From Desulfurococcales archaeon (GTDB lineage Archaea > Thermoproteota > Thermoprotei_A > Sulfolobales > Ignicoccaceae), in NCBI GenBank assembly GCA_015521275.1, contig WAOJ01000039.1, positions 1 to 5,617 on the forward strand: a stretch of DNA of 5,617 nucleotides, written 5' to 3'. A model generated the notes under the pieces. The model saw only the letters and a program-made list of their open reading frames with translations, was not told the origin of the DNA and searched no databases. The translations under genes and the position numbers were made by a program. Below, in pieces: positions 4,981-5,617 of the stretch; position 1 is the first letter of the stretch; each line of letters opens with the position of its first letter.

Positions 4981-5024
4981 GATGACTGGGAGTGGGTCGC
5001 GTCGTACTCCCGTCGGTCATCGTT
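4977..5024. repeat. Long imperfect inverted repeat in the intergenic region
   Basis: GATGAC (4981-4986) pairs with GTCATC (5016-5021), and inside it GGGAGT (4988-4993) pairs with ACTCCC (5006-5011). They are separated by a 1/4-base internal loop, with a 12-base apical loop. AAC (4977-4979) and GTT (5022-5024) extend the outer stem past one bulged G. It lies after the permease stop and immediately upstream of the TATA palindrome for the next gene, so it may be a 3' end structure of the permease transcript or a regulator site. The function is inferred only from position. Confidence 0.5.
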
Positions 5025-5042
5025 CCCATCGATAATCCTTCG

Positions 5043-5617
5043 TCATCCCCATATTAGGTAAAATAGCACAACAGCTGGCAACAATGCCATAACCGTGTAG
5101 AACAGACCATACTTTAAGAACCGTCTAAAGCTCACCTTGTACCCCTCTGCGTAAAGCAGTTGAACTGCTGTCACGTTAGTTGATGTACCAAAATAGGTTA
5201 TGTTCCCTCCCAGTGTGGCTCCTATGAGTAAGGCCAAGAGGAGCTTGAAGTAGTAAATGTGACAGCTCTTTGACAAATAGTCTACAACAGGGAACATGGC
5301 TAAGAGGTAAGGAACGTTATCCATAATACCGGAGACAAGTACCGAGAGTAGTATTAGTGCAGCACTCATCTGATAGAAGTTACAAGAGACGAACCTCTTG
5401 AACGCAGATGCGACGAGCGTCATGACGCCCGTGTCTTGGAGGGAACCCACCAAGACGAAGAGGCTACCCAGGAACAACAAGAGCTTCCAGTCAACGCTCC
5501 TTACGGCGAAGACCAAGTCCTCAACGCTTCTCTTCCTCATCGTTTGATAGATAAGTATTATTGATGCTCCCACGAAGGCCGGCAAGGAGAGCCCTATCCC
5601 TATAATTTTCCTTATAG
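5043..5617 (-). CDS. ArsB/SLC13-like (ion transporter superfamily) permease, C-terminal part
   Basis: About 190 C-terminal residues of a polytopic membrane protein of the ion-transporter superfamily (ArsB arsenite pumps, NhaD Na+/H+ antiporters, SLC13 dicarboxylate/sulfate carriers, P-protein). About five hydrophobic segments are visible, including FLGSLFVLVGSLQDTGVM and the two family hallmarks: IMDNVPYLLAMFPVV (the D-N-x-P helical hairpin) and LLIGATLGGNITYFGTSTNV (GGN-x-T-x-x-G-x-x-x-N), which forms the second substrate/cation binding loop. The frame is open to the right edge without a stop, so the N-terminal half lies outside; the internal TTG at 5585 is not a credible start. The C-terminus ends cleanly after a last helix (LLPAVVLFYLIWG). 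The substrate cannot be told from this half; arsenite, Na+ or a di-acid are all possible. The 111-base gap to the next gene, with its own TATA box and hairpin, suggests a separate transcript. Confidence 0.87.
   Translation of the reverse strand, partial: IRKIIGIGLSLPAFVGASIILIYQTMRKRSVEDLVFAVRSVDWKLLLFLGSLFVLVGSLQDTGVMTLVASAFKRFVSCNFYQMSAALILLSVLVSGIMDNVPYLLAMFPVVDYLSKSCHIYYFKLLLALLIGATLGGNITYFGTSTNVTAVQLLYAEGYKVSFRRFLKYGLFYTVMALLPAVVLFYLIWG

Noticed and set aside
4977..5042. Possible C/D box sRNA in the intergenic region because of GATGA motifs
   Set aside because: No CTGA D box was found at suitable spacing on either strand; the GATGA copies are part of the inverted repeat.
5600..5617. CTATAA / TTATAG inverted repeat with a six-base spacer at the right edge
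   Set aside because: It lies inside the permease reading frame, is AT-rich and short, and is explained by codon content.

Overview
The window looks like a piece of a hyperthermophilic archaeal chromosome, most likely from the Thermoproteota (Crenarchaeota). The evidence is a 55-residue archaeal/eukaryotic ribosomal protein eL40, an archaeal translin-family protein, a siroheme decarboxylase of the Ahb/Nir type, GGTGA-type ribosome binding sites, TATA-like boxes in place of -35/-10 promoters, heavy AGG/AGA arginine and ATA isoleucine use, and TTG as the most frequent start codon. A Desulfurococcales/Ignicoccus-like source is only a guess. Bases 1-17 are not genomic: they match the Nextera/Tn5 mosaic-end adapter, so the left edge is a library end.

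Layout. (a) 18-438, minus strand: siroheme decarboxylase subunit, cut off at its C-terminus by the adapter. (b) 439-546: divergent intergenic region with a TATA-like element and a strong ribosome binding site for eL40. (c) 547-1902, plus strand: compact three-gene operon eL40 - nucleotidyltransferase - translin-like RNA-binding protein, with gaps of 6 and 3 bases. (d) 1903-2294, plus strand: TATA box and a short orphan gene. (e) 4441-2291, minus strand: four-CBS protein, degenerate creatininase-family protein, degenerate RCK/TrkA-type protein and a 67-residue protein. The first gap is 8 bases and the next two junctions are 4-base TTGA overlaps. (f) 4931-4476, minus strand: unrecognised acidic helical protein, perhaps cotranscribed with (e). 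(g) 4932-5042: intergenic region with a TATA box and a long imperfect inverted repeat. (h) 5617-5043, minus strand: C-terminal part of an ArsB/SLC13-like ion permease running off the right edge.

How the genes may work together. The plus-strand operon couples a ribosomal protein to two RNA-type enzymes: a nucleotidyltransferase with intact acidic residues and a translin/TRAX homologue that keeps the four acidic residues of the TRAX nuclease site. RNA end processing or tailing is a reasonable inference. The minus-strand operon combines ligand-sensing folds (CBS, RCK) with an enzyme fold whose metal site looks altered, suggesting a sensing or regulatory unit whose effector is not visible here. 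No tRNA, rRNA, CRISPR array, insertion sequence or phage gene was found.
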